A stretch of DNA of 7,721 nucleotides from positions 1 to 7,721 of the forward strand of contig JAILDD010000210.1 in assembly GCA_024689605.1 (NCBI GenBank), read 5' to 3'. The DNA is from Lachnospiraceae bacterium. Lineage in GTDB: Bacteria; Bacillota_A; Clostridia; Lachnospirales; Lachnospiraceae. Position 1 is the stretch's first letter. Each line of letters opens with the position of its first letter. The translations under genes and the position numbers were made by a program. Below, piece after piece: positions 1 to 7,194 of the stretch. Under the pieces are notes generated by a model. That model was not told the DNA's origin. It ran no database searches and saw only the letters and a list, made by a program, of their open reading frames with translations.

Positions 1-504
1 CACCAGCCTGATCTTTTCGATAGGATAATCAGCCTCATACAGCTGCTTTAGTATATCAAGTACATCTTCGGCAATATGGTAGTTTACTATCATTTCACCT
101 TCATGCACATTTCCTTCCAGGTCCTTGTGCAACACATGAAGATAACGCAGTTCATCCCTTGACAGGGTGCAGTCATCCTTAAAAGACTTTCCTTCTATTC
201 TTGCAAATATCTCATCTGTTATGGGGGTGATATAGAACTGATCACTTACATCCTCTTCTGTACTTTCAGTAACATCCCCGGTCTCGCCGGTCTCAGTCAG
301 CTCATCTGTATTCTTTTCTGTATCATCAACCTTTACAGCCGAACTATCCATAGTTTCCTCTCCGCCGCTTTCAGTAACCGTGTCCGCAGGAACAGTTGCC
401 ACTGATCCGTTTGGTTCAAGCCACCCCGGCGTCACACTGCACCCGACAACAGACAGTGCAGCAACTGCAGATAAAACTGTTAGTATGATCTTTGTCTTTT
501 TCAT
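1..504 (-). CDS. Lipoprotein with start of an M15-type D-Ala-D-Ala carboxypeptidase domain (partial, C-terminus outside window)
   Basis: The visible 168 residues begin with a lipoprotein signal peptide: MKKTK, a hydrophobic stretch at about 6-20, and a lipobox V-V-G-C with the lipidated Cys at 22. An acidic Ser/Thr/Glu/Asp-rich linker follows (about 35-88), as expected for a spacer crossing the wall. From about residue 90 the sequence resembles the N-terminal part of M15-family (VanY/M15C-like) peptidases: LSRDELRYLHVLHKDLEGNV, then a GEMIVN segment and DILKQLYEADYPIEKIRLV. The zinc ligands and catalytic residues of that family lie further on and are outside the window, so activity cannot be judged. 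The known role of the family is trimming D-Ala from peptidoglycan stem peptides or precursors outside the membrane. The start at 504 is supported by GGGGAG at 514-519, nine bases upstream. The gene begins 32 bp after the HD-GYP gene stops, with no terminator between, so it is probably the next gene of that operon. The lipoprotein call is firm; the peptidase call is from recognised family style. Confidence 0.8.
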   Translation of the reverse strand, partial: MKKTKIILTVLSAVAALSVVGCSVTPGWLEPNGSVATVPADTVTESGGEETMDSSAVKVDDTEKNTDELTETGETGDVTESTEEDVSDQFYITPITDEIFARIEGKSFKDDCTLSRDELRYLHVLHKDLEGNVHEGEMIVNYHIAEDVLDILKQLYEADYPIEKIRLV

Positions 505-513
505 TTATTCTTA

Positions 514-519
514 CTCCCC
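514..519 (-). promoter_or_regulatory. Ribosome binding site of the M15-type lipoprotein gene
   Basis: GGGGAG on the minus strand, nine bases before the ATG at 504. It lies within the 32-bp gap after the HD-GYP stop codon and fixes the start of the lipoprotein. Confidence 0.7.
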
Positions 520-536
520 GTAACTGTAGCTTCGAT

Positions 537-2597
537 TCACGTTGCGATCCGAATATTTGTCACTGCCACCTGGTCGCCGGTAATTGCAGCATATATAGTT
601 TTACCCGCTCCGGCCAGTTTCACCGTATTTCTGATGGATATTCCGCCGTTTTCCGTGACAACCGTGACCGTATTTCCTCTTACTTCAAAAGACACTGTCG
701 CATCATATCCATCAAGGTTGAACGCCTTCCATTTCTCCCAGTCCTTAAATGCTTCGCCCATCCTTACATCCAGATCAATGCGTGAGCTCTTGTCGCAGGA
801 CCAGGACTCGCCGTCAAAGCGCACCAGTGCAAGGTCTGTGTAGTCCGTTCCACCCACTGTTCCGTCTTCGCTGCTGAATATATCAATAAAAGGACAGTGC
901 CATACAAGTCTTGCTATAGGAAGACTCTTCGTATGGAAAGAAATCTTCAGACCGTCCTTTATGGCTATTCCTTTTGATGATGCAGTTCTTGGACCATCTA
1001 TCTGGATATTAGGCACATCACCTTCCGGAAGATCAATATAGCTTATTGCCTCTGCAATCCTGGGTATGTAATCATCAGGACACTCTTTATCTGATTTAAT
1101 CGTTATTATGTCCGTAAAATGACAGTGGACTCCTGTAAGCCCGATATACAGGAATCTGGTACTGTCCGGAAGTGCGATCACAGTCTCAACAGTTTGGGTT
1201 TTGCCGGCTATCCTGATCAGTGCATGGTCTTTGATCCTTACGGCAGATATCATATATTCACCGTTAAACCTCACATCAGCCGAACCGTGATCAAAGGTCT
1301 TTGAACGGATATCCCTTGCTCCTGCCTTTTCACTCCGACCGTCAAACCATAATTCCCCATACTCAAAATAACATCTGTTGTTTATTTCTTTTTCATTGCT
1401 GTGTGTCACACCGTCAAGAGAATCAAAAAGCACAAGTGAAGGAACCGGCGCTATACCGGCCGCTTCATCATCCGAGCTTACAGCCATGCTTATATTGGTC
1501 ATATAGGGCGTTACCAGGATACCTTCCGAAATAATGCTCCTGTGTTCCGAAACCGTCAGGTCGCTGCCATCATCTTCAGTTTCAGATTTTTCTTTCATAT
1601 CGTAATCGATATCCTGATCTATAAGCTGCAGCATGAGCCTTGCATACTCGGCATCAAACTGTGTACCGATACCTTTGACAATTTCTTCCCTTACCCTGTC
1701 CTGGGGCATGGGATCACGGTAGCTTCTTATGGATGTCATGGCATCATAAGCATCCGCAATTGCAACAATTCTTGCTATTTCGGGTATCTCATCACCTTTA
1801 AGCCCCTCGGGATAGCCTGAGCCATCAAAATTTTCATGATGGTAACGGGCGCCCTGGCTTAAGTATGGATACTCCTTTATCTGCTCAAGTATCTGGGCAC
1901 CCATTACAGGATGCTCCTTTACCGTTGCATATTCTTCCTGCGACAGATTTCCGTCCTTATTGATGATACTGCTGGGTACGCCTATTTTGCCTACGTCATG
2001 AAGAAGGGCAGCGTAAAAAACAGCATCGCATTCACTTTCTGTTTTCCCGTTCATCTCCGCAAGCTTCCTGGAATATCTTGCCACCCTGGAAGAATGGCCG
2101 TGAGTATACTTGTCCTTTGTATCGATAGCATTTACAAGTGAAGTAGCGGTCTGGTCAAATAGAACTCGCAGCCGCTCATGCTCCCGTTCCATCTTGATAT
2201 GATGTATCAGAATAATGGAAAGCATGAGAATCGTAAATAAAGTGGTAAAAACCGCCGGTATACCAAGGGCGTTATGCTGAACGAATATCCATATGATGAT
2301 CTTTGGAAGCTGAAGAAAAAGGGCTATCATAGAAACTATAAAACCGAGCCTTTTATAATTCAGCACCATATATACCAGACATACATTCGCAAGAGATGCC
2401 AGCGCCCCCGTAAAAGCAGAGGGTAACACAGTATATGACCCCAGGGATATCTGCCCGCTCATCTGTCCTGACAGTATAACCAGAACAGACAGTAATACAT
2501 AAATTACAATAGGAAATATTATTGTGATCTTCGGTACTTCCCTTTGAGTTGTAAGAATTTTCCAGGCTTTTCCGAAACCTGAATTATTATCCTGCAT
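537..2597 (-). CDS. Membrane-anchored HD-GYP domain protein, probable cyclic-di-GMP phosphodiesterase, with duplicated C-terminal beta-rich domains
   Basis: A 686-residue protein. Four hydrophobic segments (about 24-43, 58-80, 84-107, 112-134) anchor it in the membrane, and a short charged helix leads into an HD-GYP domain at about 150-325. Expected metal ligands are visible: H168 in the YTHGHSSRV motif, H200-D201 in LLHDVGKIGVP, H229 in KEHP, H253-H254, and D282 in AIADAYDAMTS. The GYP signature itself is at 261-263. HD-GYP enzymes hydrolyse c-di-GMP to pGpG and/or GMP in the cytoplasm. Y164 sits where trimetal-type enzymes have a Glu ligand, so a two-metal site is more likely (inference). 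An acidic linker (about 333-350) precedes some 330 residues unlike standard output domains. They are beta-rich and appear to hold two related units (about 385-510 and 560-686). There is no GGDEF or receiver domain, so the input is probably the membrane part, the C-terminal part, or both. The start at 2597 has GGGAGG four bases upstream. The gene lies 30 bp after the ankyrin-like gene and 32 bp before the lipoprotein gene. The biochemical role is well supported; the signal is unknown. Confidence 0.9.
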   Translation of the reverse strand: MQDNNSGFGKAWKILTTQREVPKITIIFPIVIYVLLSVLVILSGQMSGQISLGSYTVLPSAFTGALASLANVCLVYMVLNYKRLGFIVSMIALFLQLPKIIIWIFVQHNALGIPAVFTTLFTILMLSIILIHHIKMEREHERLRVLFDQTATSLVNAIDTKDKYTHGHSSRVARYSRKLAEMNGKTESECDAVFYAALLHDVGKIGVPSSIINKDGNLSQEEYATVKEHPVMGAQILEQIKEYPYLSQGARYHHENFDGSGYPEGLKGDEIPEIARIVAIADAYDAMTSIRSYRDPMPQDRVREEIVKGIGTQFDAEYARLMLQLIDQDIDYDMKEKSETEDDGSDLTVSEHRSIISEGILVTPYMTNISMAVSSDDEAAGIAPVPSLVLFDSLDGVTHSNEKEINNRCYFEYGELWFDGRSEKAGARDIRSKTFDHGSADVRFNGEYMISAVRIKDHALIRIAGKTQTVETVIALPDSTRFLYIGLTGVHCHFTDIITIKSDKECPDDYIPRIAEAISYIDLPEGDVPNIQIDGPRTASSKGIAIKDGLKISFHTKSLPIARLVWHCPFIDIFSSEDGTVGGTDYTDLALVRFDGESWSCDKSSRIDLDVRMGEAFKDWEKWKAFNLDGYDATVSFEVRGNTVTVVTENGGISIRNTVKLAGAGKTIYAAITGDQVAVTNIRIAT

Positions 2598-2601
2598 TTT
2601 T

Positions 2602-2607
2602 CCTCCC
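2602..2607 (-). promoter_or_regulatory. Ribosome binding site of the HD-GYP gene
   Basis: GGGAGG on the minus strand, four A residues before the ATG at 2597. It lies in the 30-bp gap after the stop of the upstream gene, consistent with translation from a shared transcript. Confidence 0.7.
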
Positions 2608-2627
2608 TTGGCATTTGCTATAAATAC

Positions 2628-3368
2628 TTACGGCGTATTCATAGCGTTACGCACCATATCCAACAGTTCTTCATCAAGCTCACTTACGGTTCCATCCAAA
2701 TTTATCCATCTGACGACTTTGGTTTCAAAATCAGCATCCGCATAGTTATTGTTAGTTTTCCATTCCAGCATAGCACCGTGATCAATGGCAAAACGTACCG
2801 CCTCGATCATCTCTTCAGTGGTTTCGCCTTCTTTAGTCCGTTCACCCTCATCCCTGTTCCATGCCGGATAATCCAGCTCATCAAAAAACGAGTCCAGCGA
2901 ACAGTAGAAATTCTTATGGTCATACATGAGCGGCTCATCAAACTCAGCCCCGGCATCAACAGCGATCTGCATGATATCCACATCGCAGTTATAAAGGCCA
3001 TAGTCCAGAAGCATTATGTGATTAACATCGTAATAGTATATCATTTCCGGATGCTTATCTATAAGTTTTTTAAGTTTCTTCAGGTCATGCTCATCCAATG
3101 ATTTCTCATAAGTACTGATCCAGCTCTTTTTTAGCGATGCCGTACCGGCAGGTGTCTCCACTTCCTTAGGCTGGTTAAATACAAGTATGGCAAGAACCGC
3201 CACGCTGACGATCATCAATCCTCCAACTACAAAAAGGATATTTGAAGCCACCTTATGATCATGCGTCCTGAGCACAATACCTATAATTATCAGTACAATG
3301 CCGATAAAAACGAAAATGCCCAGTATAAGCAGAGCAACACCCGCTATCATAAGAGCCATAAAAGCCAT
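2628..3368 (-). CDS. Membrane protein with ankyrin-like repeats, function unknown
   Basis: A 246-residue protein I cannot name. Two strongly hydrophobic segments (about 4-33 and 43-64) are joined by a short basic, His-containing turn (RTHDHK). Neither looks like a cleavable signal, so an N-terminal membrane anchor is likely. The remaining 180 residues are soluble and acidic. Residues 90-145 read like degenerate ankyrin repeats: EHDLKKLKKLIDKHPEMI, then a second unit ending in DIMQIAVDAGAEFDEP. A third weak unit is EMIEAVRFAIDHGAMLEW at about 186-203. Ankyrin repeats bind proteins, so an adaptor or sensor role is possible, but the repeats are irregular and this is inference. The start at 3368 has GGAGG at 3377-3381, eight bases upstream; a second Met at residue 4 has no equally placed site. 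The stop lies 30 bp before the HD-GYP gene, so the two are almost certainly cotranscribed and may work together at the membrane. Confidence 0.75.
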   Translation of the reverse strand: MAFMALMIAGVALLILGIFVFIGIVLIIIGIVLRTHDHKVASNILFVVGGLMIVSVAVLAILVFNQPKEVETPAGTASLKKSWISTYEKSLDEHDLKKLKKLIDKHPEMIYYYDVNHIMLLDYGLYNCDVDIMQIAVDAGAEFDEPLMYDHKNFYCSLDSFFDELDYPAWNRDEGERTKEGETTEEMIEAVRFAIDHGAMLEWKTNNNYADADFETKVVRWINLDGTVSELDEELLDMVRNAMNTP

Positions 3369-3376
3369 GGAACACT

Positions 3377-3381
3377 CCTCC
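3377..3381 (-). promoter_or_regulatory. Ribosome binding site of the ankyrin-like membrane protein gene
   Basis: GGAGG within a purine-rich GAGGGAGGAG stretch on the minus strand, eight bases before the ATG at 3368. It selects the first Met over the in-frame Met at residue 4. Confidence 0.65.
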
Positions 3382-3493
3382 CTCAGTCACTATTCCATAT
3401 TGTATTTTCCGCACATTTCTTCCGACAGCACGTAACTTATAAACGCATCATAATGCACATTTTTGATCGCCCATGTTTTATCTTTCCAAAAGA

Positions 3494-4411
3494 CTACCAG
3501 TAATACTCGTAAAACTTAATTGTGTACCCACCGTCAAAAATCTGCCCCGCTTCAAGCACATTGGTAAATTCTCTTTGGCTTAAATCTCCCTCAAAATCCA
3601 CGGCATCGCACCTTCCATACCAGGGCTCGATACAGATAAACGGTGCATTTTTCTTTTCCGGTGACCAGATTGCAAATAAAGGCGTATCGAAACATACATC
3701 CACGATATGCTTCTCCTCCTCGTCAGCTATTCCCACACATTTAGTCTGGTTGCCCTCTATCATGTATGTGCAGCGATCAAAAAATTCATCCGTTATGGTT
3801 ACATAACCGTTATCAAGCGGCAGTTCTATATCTTCCCTTATTGCCAGCCCCTTTGCCACATCATTGCCGTGATGCCTGATACTGTCCGTCCCTTCAAAAA
3901 ACAGCTTAAATCCGGTCTTGCAGTTTTTCTTATTTCTGTCATAGCCATGGAAAGGACAAAGGAAAGCCGGATGCGCTCCGATGGAAAAATACATGGTCTC
4001 TGTAGCAGGATTGATAACCTTCCACATGACCTTTACATCATCCGTTTCATTTCCGGATTCAATCTTATATCCGATCTGCAGTTCAAATTTAAAAGGATAT
4101 TTTTTGAGTGTCTCCTCATTGGATTTAAAAGAAAACCAGATCTCATCATCAGTATGGCTTACAAGTTCAAATTCATTATCTCTGGCAAAGCCATGCTGGC
4201 CCATTGTATATTCCACGCCTTTCCAGCTGTACTTCTTGTCCTTCAGGCTGCCTACAAAAGGGAAAAGAACCGGCGATGTACGTCCCCAGAACGCCGGATC
4301 ACCGTACCACATATATTCCCTCATGTTATTTCTGTTTATAACAGACTTTATCTCAGCCCCGAAGGAATCGATTTCAACCTTTATCCTGTCATTTACAATA
4401 AAATACCTCAT
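3494..4411 (-). CDS. Aldose 1-epimerase family protein (LacX-like mutarotase)
   Basis: A 305-residue cytoplasmic protein of the galactose mutarotase fold, close in style to the LacX-like subgroup. The family interconverts alpha and beta anomers of aldoses. Visible landmarks are WGRTSPVLFPFVG at 42-54, GQHGFARD at 71-78 (H73, R76), the SIGAHPAF motif at 143-150 with the presumed acid His at 147, and FICIEPWYGRCD at 258-269 with the presumed base Glu at 262. These match the two His and one Glu expected for catalysis, so the enzyme is probably active; its sugar cannot be read from sequence. LacX-type members are often of unknown substrate. The frame is open to an ATG at 4447, but I chose 4411: AAAGGA lies eight bases before it, the protein then begins MRYFIVNDRIKVEID as usual for the family, and the more distal ATG has no ribosome binding site. 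A promoter lies at 4468-4496. No terminator is visible after the gene, so read-through into the ankyrin-like gene is likely. No sugar transport or catabolic genes are adjacent. Confidence 0.88.
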   Translation of the reverse strand: MRYFIVNDRIKVEIDSFGAEIKSVINRNNMREYMWYGDPAFWGRTSPVLFPFVGSLKDKKYSWKGVEYTMGQHGFARDNEFELVSHTDDEIWFSFKSNEETLKKYPFKFELQIGYKIESGNETDDVKVMWKVINPATETMYFSIGAHPAFLCPFHGYDRNKKNCKTGFKLFFEGTDSIRHHGNDVAKGLAIREDIELPLDNGYVTITDEFFDRCTYMIEGNQTKCVGIADEEEKHIVDVCFDTPLFAIWSPEKKNAPFICIEPWYGRCDAVDFEGDLSQREFTNVLEAGQIFDGGYTIKFYEYYW

Positions 4412-4419
4412 GGCATGCA

Positions 4420-4425
4420 TCCTTT
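4420..4425 (-). promoter_or_regulatory. Ribosome binding site deciding the epimerase start
   Basis: AAAGGA on the minus strand, eight bases before the ATG at 4411. The in-frame ATG nine bases upstream overlaps this site and the one at 4447 has no purine-rich site, so 4411 is preferred. Confidence 0.6.
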
Positions 4426-4467
4426 CAAAATCGTAATTTTCATACAAAAAACCATATTGAATATTTT

Positions 4468-4496
4468 ATCATAAAAACACATTCTAATCGTGAAAA
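4468..4496 (-). promoter_or_regulatory. Probable sigma-A-type promoter for the epimerase transcription unit
   Basis: On the minus strand, TTTTCA (4491-4496, four of six bases matching TTGACA) and TATGAT (4468-4473, five of six matching TATAAT) are separated by exactly 17 bases in an AT-rich stretch. Transcription would begin near 4461, giving a leader of about 50 bases before the ATG at 4411. The -35 element overlaps the T-tract of the terminator of the preceding gene. It is the best promoter candidate in the window for the epimerase and possibly the three genes after it. Confidence 0.5.
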
Positions 4497-4522
4497 AACG
4501 GACGGTTTTTGCCGTCCGTTTT
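4493..4522 (-). terminator. Intrinsic terminator of the PEP-synthase-like gene
   Basis: A perfect 11-bp inverted repeat pairs 4495-4505 with 4512-4522 around a six-base loop; the GC-rich core is CGGACGG/CCGTCCG. On the minus strand the core is followed by six T residues (4493-4498). It lies about 50 bp after the stop at 4570. On the plus strand it also has four T residues, but no plus-strand gene ends here. Confidence 0.88.
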
Positions 4523-4569
4523 ATAGCCGGCCCGCCAGCGCTATCAGATATTCAAGCCTGAACAAAATG

Positions 4570-7161
4570 TCACTCCTGCACAACCAGCAGTCTTTCCTCT
4601 GTTATGTCATAGTACAGGTACATATCCGCATCCGACACATCATAGACCTTCAGTATCCCTTCATTTTCAGGACTTAAAGAAGTGATCTCCGCAGTGATCC
4701 TTTTCATGGTACCGTTTTCAGCTCCGGTCCTCAACAGCTCAGGCCGGTAGCTCTTGGTACTCTGTCCCTCAAATACCGCAGTGTAAAGTATCCCCGCTTC
4801 CACAAGATCCTGGAATATGTGGCTTCCGTAGCTAAGCTCAGGTATATATCCGGCCTTTGATTCGGAAACCTCTGCGATAACGTTAAACTCACTTATCTCC
4901 GCAAAGGTCGAGGGAACACCCAGTTCCGGAGAGGATGTGCATATACGTCCCGGAGTCAGCAGAAGAAGCTTTTTATCCTTTCCTTTGTAGTACCAGTTGA
5001 CATCAGATAAGGCTTTCTTTATGTCATACTTTGATTTATAGGGCATATTGTAATACTTTATGGGATCGATATATACCACTGCATCCAGCTTTATCTTCCT
5101 GGAAAAGCCCATGGAAACGCCTTTGGTTTCAAGCAGCACCCGCTCTGCCATAATATTTTCCGGGAATTCCACCCGGTCACCGTCCTGAGTAAGCTGCAAT
5201 GGCCTGCACTGCAGCAGATCTATAACGTAACTGCCATCCTGCGCAATATTAATGGTATACTCCGTATCTACAGGATACTCGTAATGTTCCTGAATAAGTG
5301 CCAGTATATCCTGAATATCCTTCATCAGAGCTTCGTTTTTGGTAAGTCCTTCGCAGGAAACATACAGAACCTCCCGCTTCTGTCCCTGTTCACGAAGCAT
5401 CCTCTCTGTATCCGAATTATGCGAAAAAAGAAGTTTCTTCTGATAATAAGGGAACTTCTCGCTTATCTTAAGGGGATCGAAGCCTTCCACCTCGCCGGTC
5501 TCAAGGCTCACACCGTCCACTATACGCTGTGAATACTGCTGACGGTCAGACATGGTGGAATGTATTATTTTATTCGGTGCATCAAGGGATACCATCCTGG
5601 GATATGAGCCGGTCCTGCGGTCTACCGCCGCCGTTCCCAGTCCCATTACAAGCCTCAGCATACCTGACTCCGATTTTACATTTCCTATCCTGTAGGGGCT
5701 CATGGAATACCCTACGCCTGCGGCACAGGGCATGAAGAAACCGTCATACCGTGAGCCCGAGACACGCTGAACAAGAATCGACATCTGCTCGTCGCGCTTT
5801 TCAAGCCCTCTTCGTTTTCTGTAATCAAGAGCCGCCTCGCTCATTGTGCTGGCATAGACTTCCTTTATGGCATTTTCAAATTCTTCCAGACGTTCCTCCG
5901 GTGTGCCCATATTACCGCAGAATACTGATTCGTACTTTCCTGCAAATGCATTGCCGAAGCCGTCCTCAAGTATGGAGCTGGACCTGCATATAAAAGGATC
6001 GCTGCCGTAATAATCCAGTATACGTCTGAATTCATTTTCTATCCTTCCGGAAAACTTTCCTTCCATAAGCTTATCCGCAAACTCATCCGCAAGCTTAAAG
6101 AAGCCCTCTTCCGTTCTCTGCTTTATCCTCAGGTCCCAGAAACCGTTATCGACTATAAATGCATAAAAAACATCTGAACCTATATAAAAAGAATCATGGG
6201 GTTCAATCCTCGGGAATATATCCGGCCGGCTGTTTTCAACGATCTTTCTTGAAAGCAGCATTCCGCAGGCTTTTCCGCCTATCATGCCGGTGCCCACCAT
6301 CCTGGAATGGATCTCAAAATAATCCTCCGGCCTGAAGTTCTTCTTTATCAGCTTCCGCATCCTTTCGTCACGGGTAAGCATGATATTGCACATCCGTGAG
6401 CACTCCTCAGTGACATCTCCCCCTGCCTCATATTTACGTCTGGTGGATTTAAAAAACCTTTCCCAGCTGTCCTGGTTCTGATCCACATCATCAGCCTTCC
6501 CCTTGTTCATAATGCTGTAAAAATGGCTGACTTCCGTTCCGTCGGAAAGTCCCCTGAAGCTCATGTCGGACTTTTTCAGGACATGGGGCTGAAACATGGT
6601 GGGCGAATACCGCTTCCACACCTTCATAGGCCTCACATATATATCATCTTCCTCTGAAAAGACATCCAGAAAAAGCTGGGTGGTATCCCTTATGGTGGCA
6701 ATTGCATCAAAGGAATGCCGCCCCCGTATCACAGGAAAATAAGCTACAGTATCGAGGATAAAAAGGAAGGGGCAGGTCAGATGGAAGAAATTTCCCATCA
6801 TAAGGTCCGTTGACCAGGCCGCCTCCAGCTCTGACAGGCAGTCAAAAACATAGAAAGCATCACGGCCTTCCCGCTCTATCAGATTATGGATATCCACCGT
6901 AAAAGTCTCAAATCTATGGGACAATTCCACATGCTCGATCTTAAGCCCTTCCCTCGGGGGCAATATGGGCTCATGCTCTGCAAACCTGATATAGATAAGG
7001 TTCCTGTGGTCAGCTATTGCCTGATCAGCAAAGCGTTCAGCCAGTACACGGAACTCGTCTAAATCCGTAACTTGCCATACCACGTTGTCGCCAAGCCTTA
7101 TATACTGCAGTGCCTCATCCATCATGGGTATTCCCGAACAGGTCTTATCAAATGCCGCCAT
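4570..7161 (-). CDS. PEP-synthase-like PEP/pyruvate-binding (ATP-grasp) protein with degenerate KaiC-like N-terminus
   Basis: An 863-residue protein, presumably cytoplasmic. Residues about 8-195 resemble a KaiC/RecA-like domain: CSGIPMMDEAL at the start and a Walker-B-like AFYVFDCLSEL at 102-111. However, the segment after the first strand (DNVVWQVTDLDEFR) has no P-loop. Residues about 285-655 are the nucleotide-binding ATP-grasp module of PEP synthase and pyruvate phosphate dikinase: GGKACG at 295-300, RSSSILEDGFGNAFAGKYES at 393-412, EVYAS at 434-438, QRV at 465-467, MGLGTAAVDR at 506-515, and the closing TEYTIN and LLQCRPLQ motifs (E634, Q651, R653). The usual phosphohistidine swivelling domain and PEP-binding barrel are not seen. 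Instead a further region (about 680-863) carries TPGRICTSSPELGVPSTFAE and a GYIPELSYGSHIFQDLVEAG segment. ATP binding is well supported, but the overall reaction is unknown and it should not be called PEP synthase. The frame is open to 7260, but the ATG at 7161 has AGGAGGG five bases upstream, and the extra upstream codons would cover the dapA terminator. It stands alone between two terminators. Confidence 0.85.
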   Translation of the reverse strand: MAAFDKTCSGIPMMDEALQYIRLGDNVVWQVTDLDEFRVLAERFADQAIADHRNLIYIRFAEHEPILPPREGLKIEHVELSHRFETFTVDIHNLIEREGRDAFYVFDCLSELEAAWSTDLMMGNFFHLTCPFLFILDTVAYFPVIRGRHSFDAIATIRDTTQLFLDVFSEEDDIYVRPMKVWKRYSPTMFQPHVLKKSDMSFRGLSDGTEVSHFYSIMNKGKADDVDQNQDSWERFFKSTRRKYEAGGDVTEECSRMCNIMLTRDERMRKLIKKNFRPEDYFEIHSRMVGTGMIGGKACGMLLSRKIVENSRPDIFPRIEPHDSFYIGSDVFYAFIVDNGFWDLRIKQRTEEGFFKLADEFADKLMEGKFSGRIENEFRRILDYYGSDPFICRSSSILEDGFGNAFAGKYESVFCGNMGTPEERLEEFENAIKEVYASTMSEAALDYRKRRGLEKRDEQMSILVQRVSGSRYDGFFMPCAAGVGYSMSPYRIGNVKSESGMLRLVMGLGTAAVDRRTGSYPRMVSLDAPNKIIHSTMSDRQQYSQRIVDGVSLETGEVEGFDPLKISEKFPYYQKKLLFSHNSDTERMLREQGQKREVLYVSCEGLTKNEALMKDIQDILALIQEHYEYPVDTEYTINIAQDGSYVIDLLQCRPLQLTQDGDRVEFPENIMAERVLLETKGVSMGFSRKIKLDAVVYIDPIKYYNMPYKSKYDIKKALSDVNWYYKGKDKKLLLLTPGRICTSSPELGVPSTFAEISEFNVIAEVSESKAGYIPELSYGSHIFQDLVEAGILYTAVFEGQSTKSYRPELLRTGAENGTMKRITAEITSLSPENEGILKVYDVSDADMYLYYDITEERLLVVQE

Positions 7162-7166
7162 ATGCG

Positions 7167-7173
7167 CCCTCCT
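7167..7173 (-). promoter_or_regulatory. Ribosome binding site deciding the start of the PEP-synthase-like gene
   Basis: AGGAGGG on the minus strand, five bases before the ATG at 7161: a near-perfect anti-Shine-Dalgarno match. It rules against the longer frame from 7260, whose first 33 codons would lie over a terminator hairpin. Confidence 0.85.
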
Positions 7174-7194
7174 GACAATACAATATTTTTTACG

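Noticed and set aside
3369..3493. A promoter directly upstream of the ankyrin-like gene
   Set aside because: A TACAAT element exists, but no acceptable -35 sequence lies 16-18 bases upstream, so I did not annotate one.
4412..4447. Upstream ATGs of the epimerase at 4447 and nine bases before 4411
   Set aside because: Neither has a correctly placed ribosome binding site, and the family normally begins at the MRYF-type start chosen here.
3707..4474. Long plus-strand open frame of 255 codons opposite the epimerase gene
   Set aside because: It is the shadow of a well-supported epimerase on the other strand, has no ribosome binding site or recognisable motifs, and its translation is rich in unlikely combinations. 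The other plus-strand frames are shadows of the same kind.
4570..7161. Annotation as a true phosphoenolpyruvate synthase (ppsA) or pyruvate phosphate dikinase
   Set aside because: Only the ATP-grasp part is shared; the phosphohistidine motif and the PEP-binding barrel are not visible.
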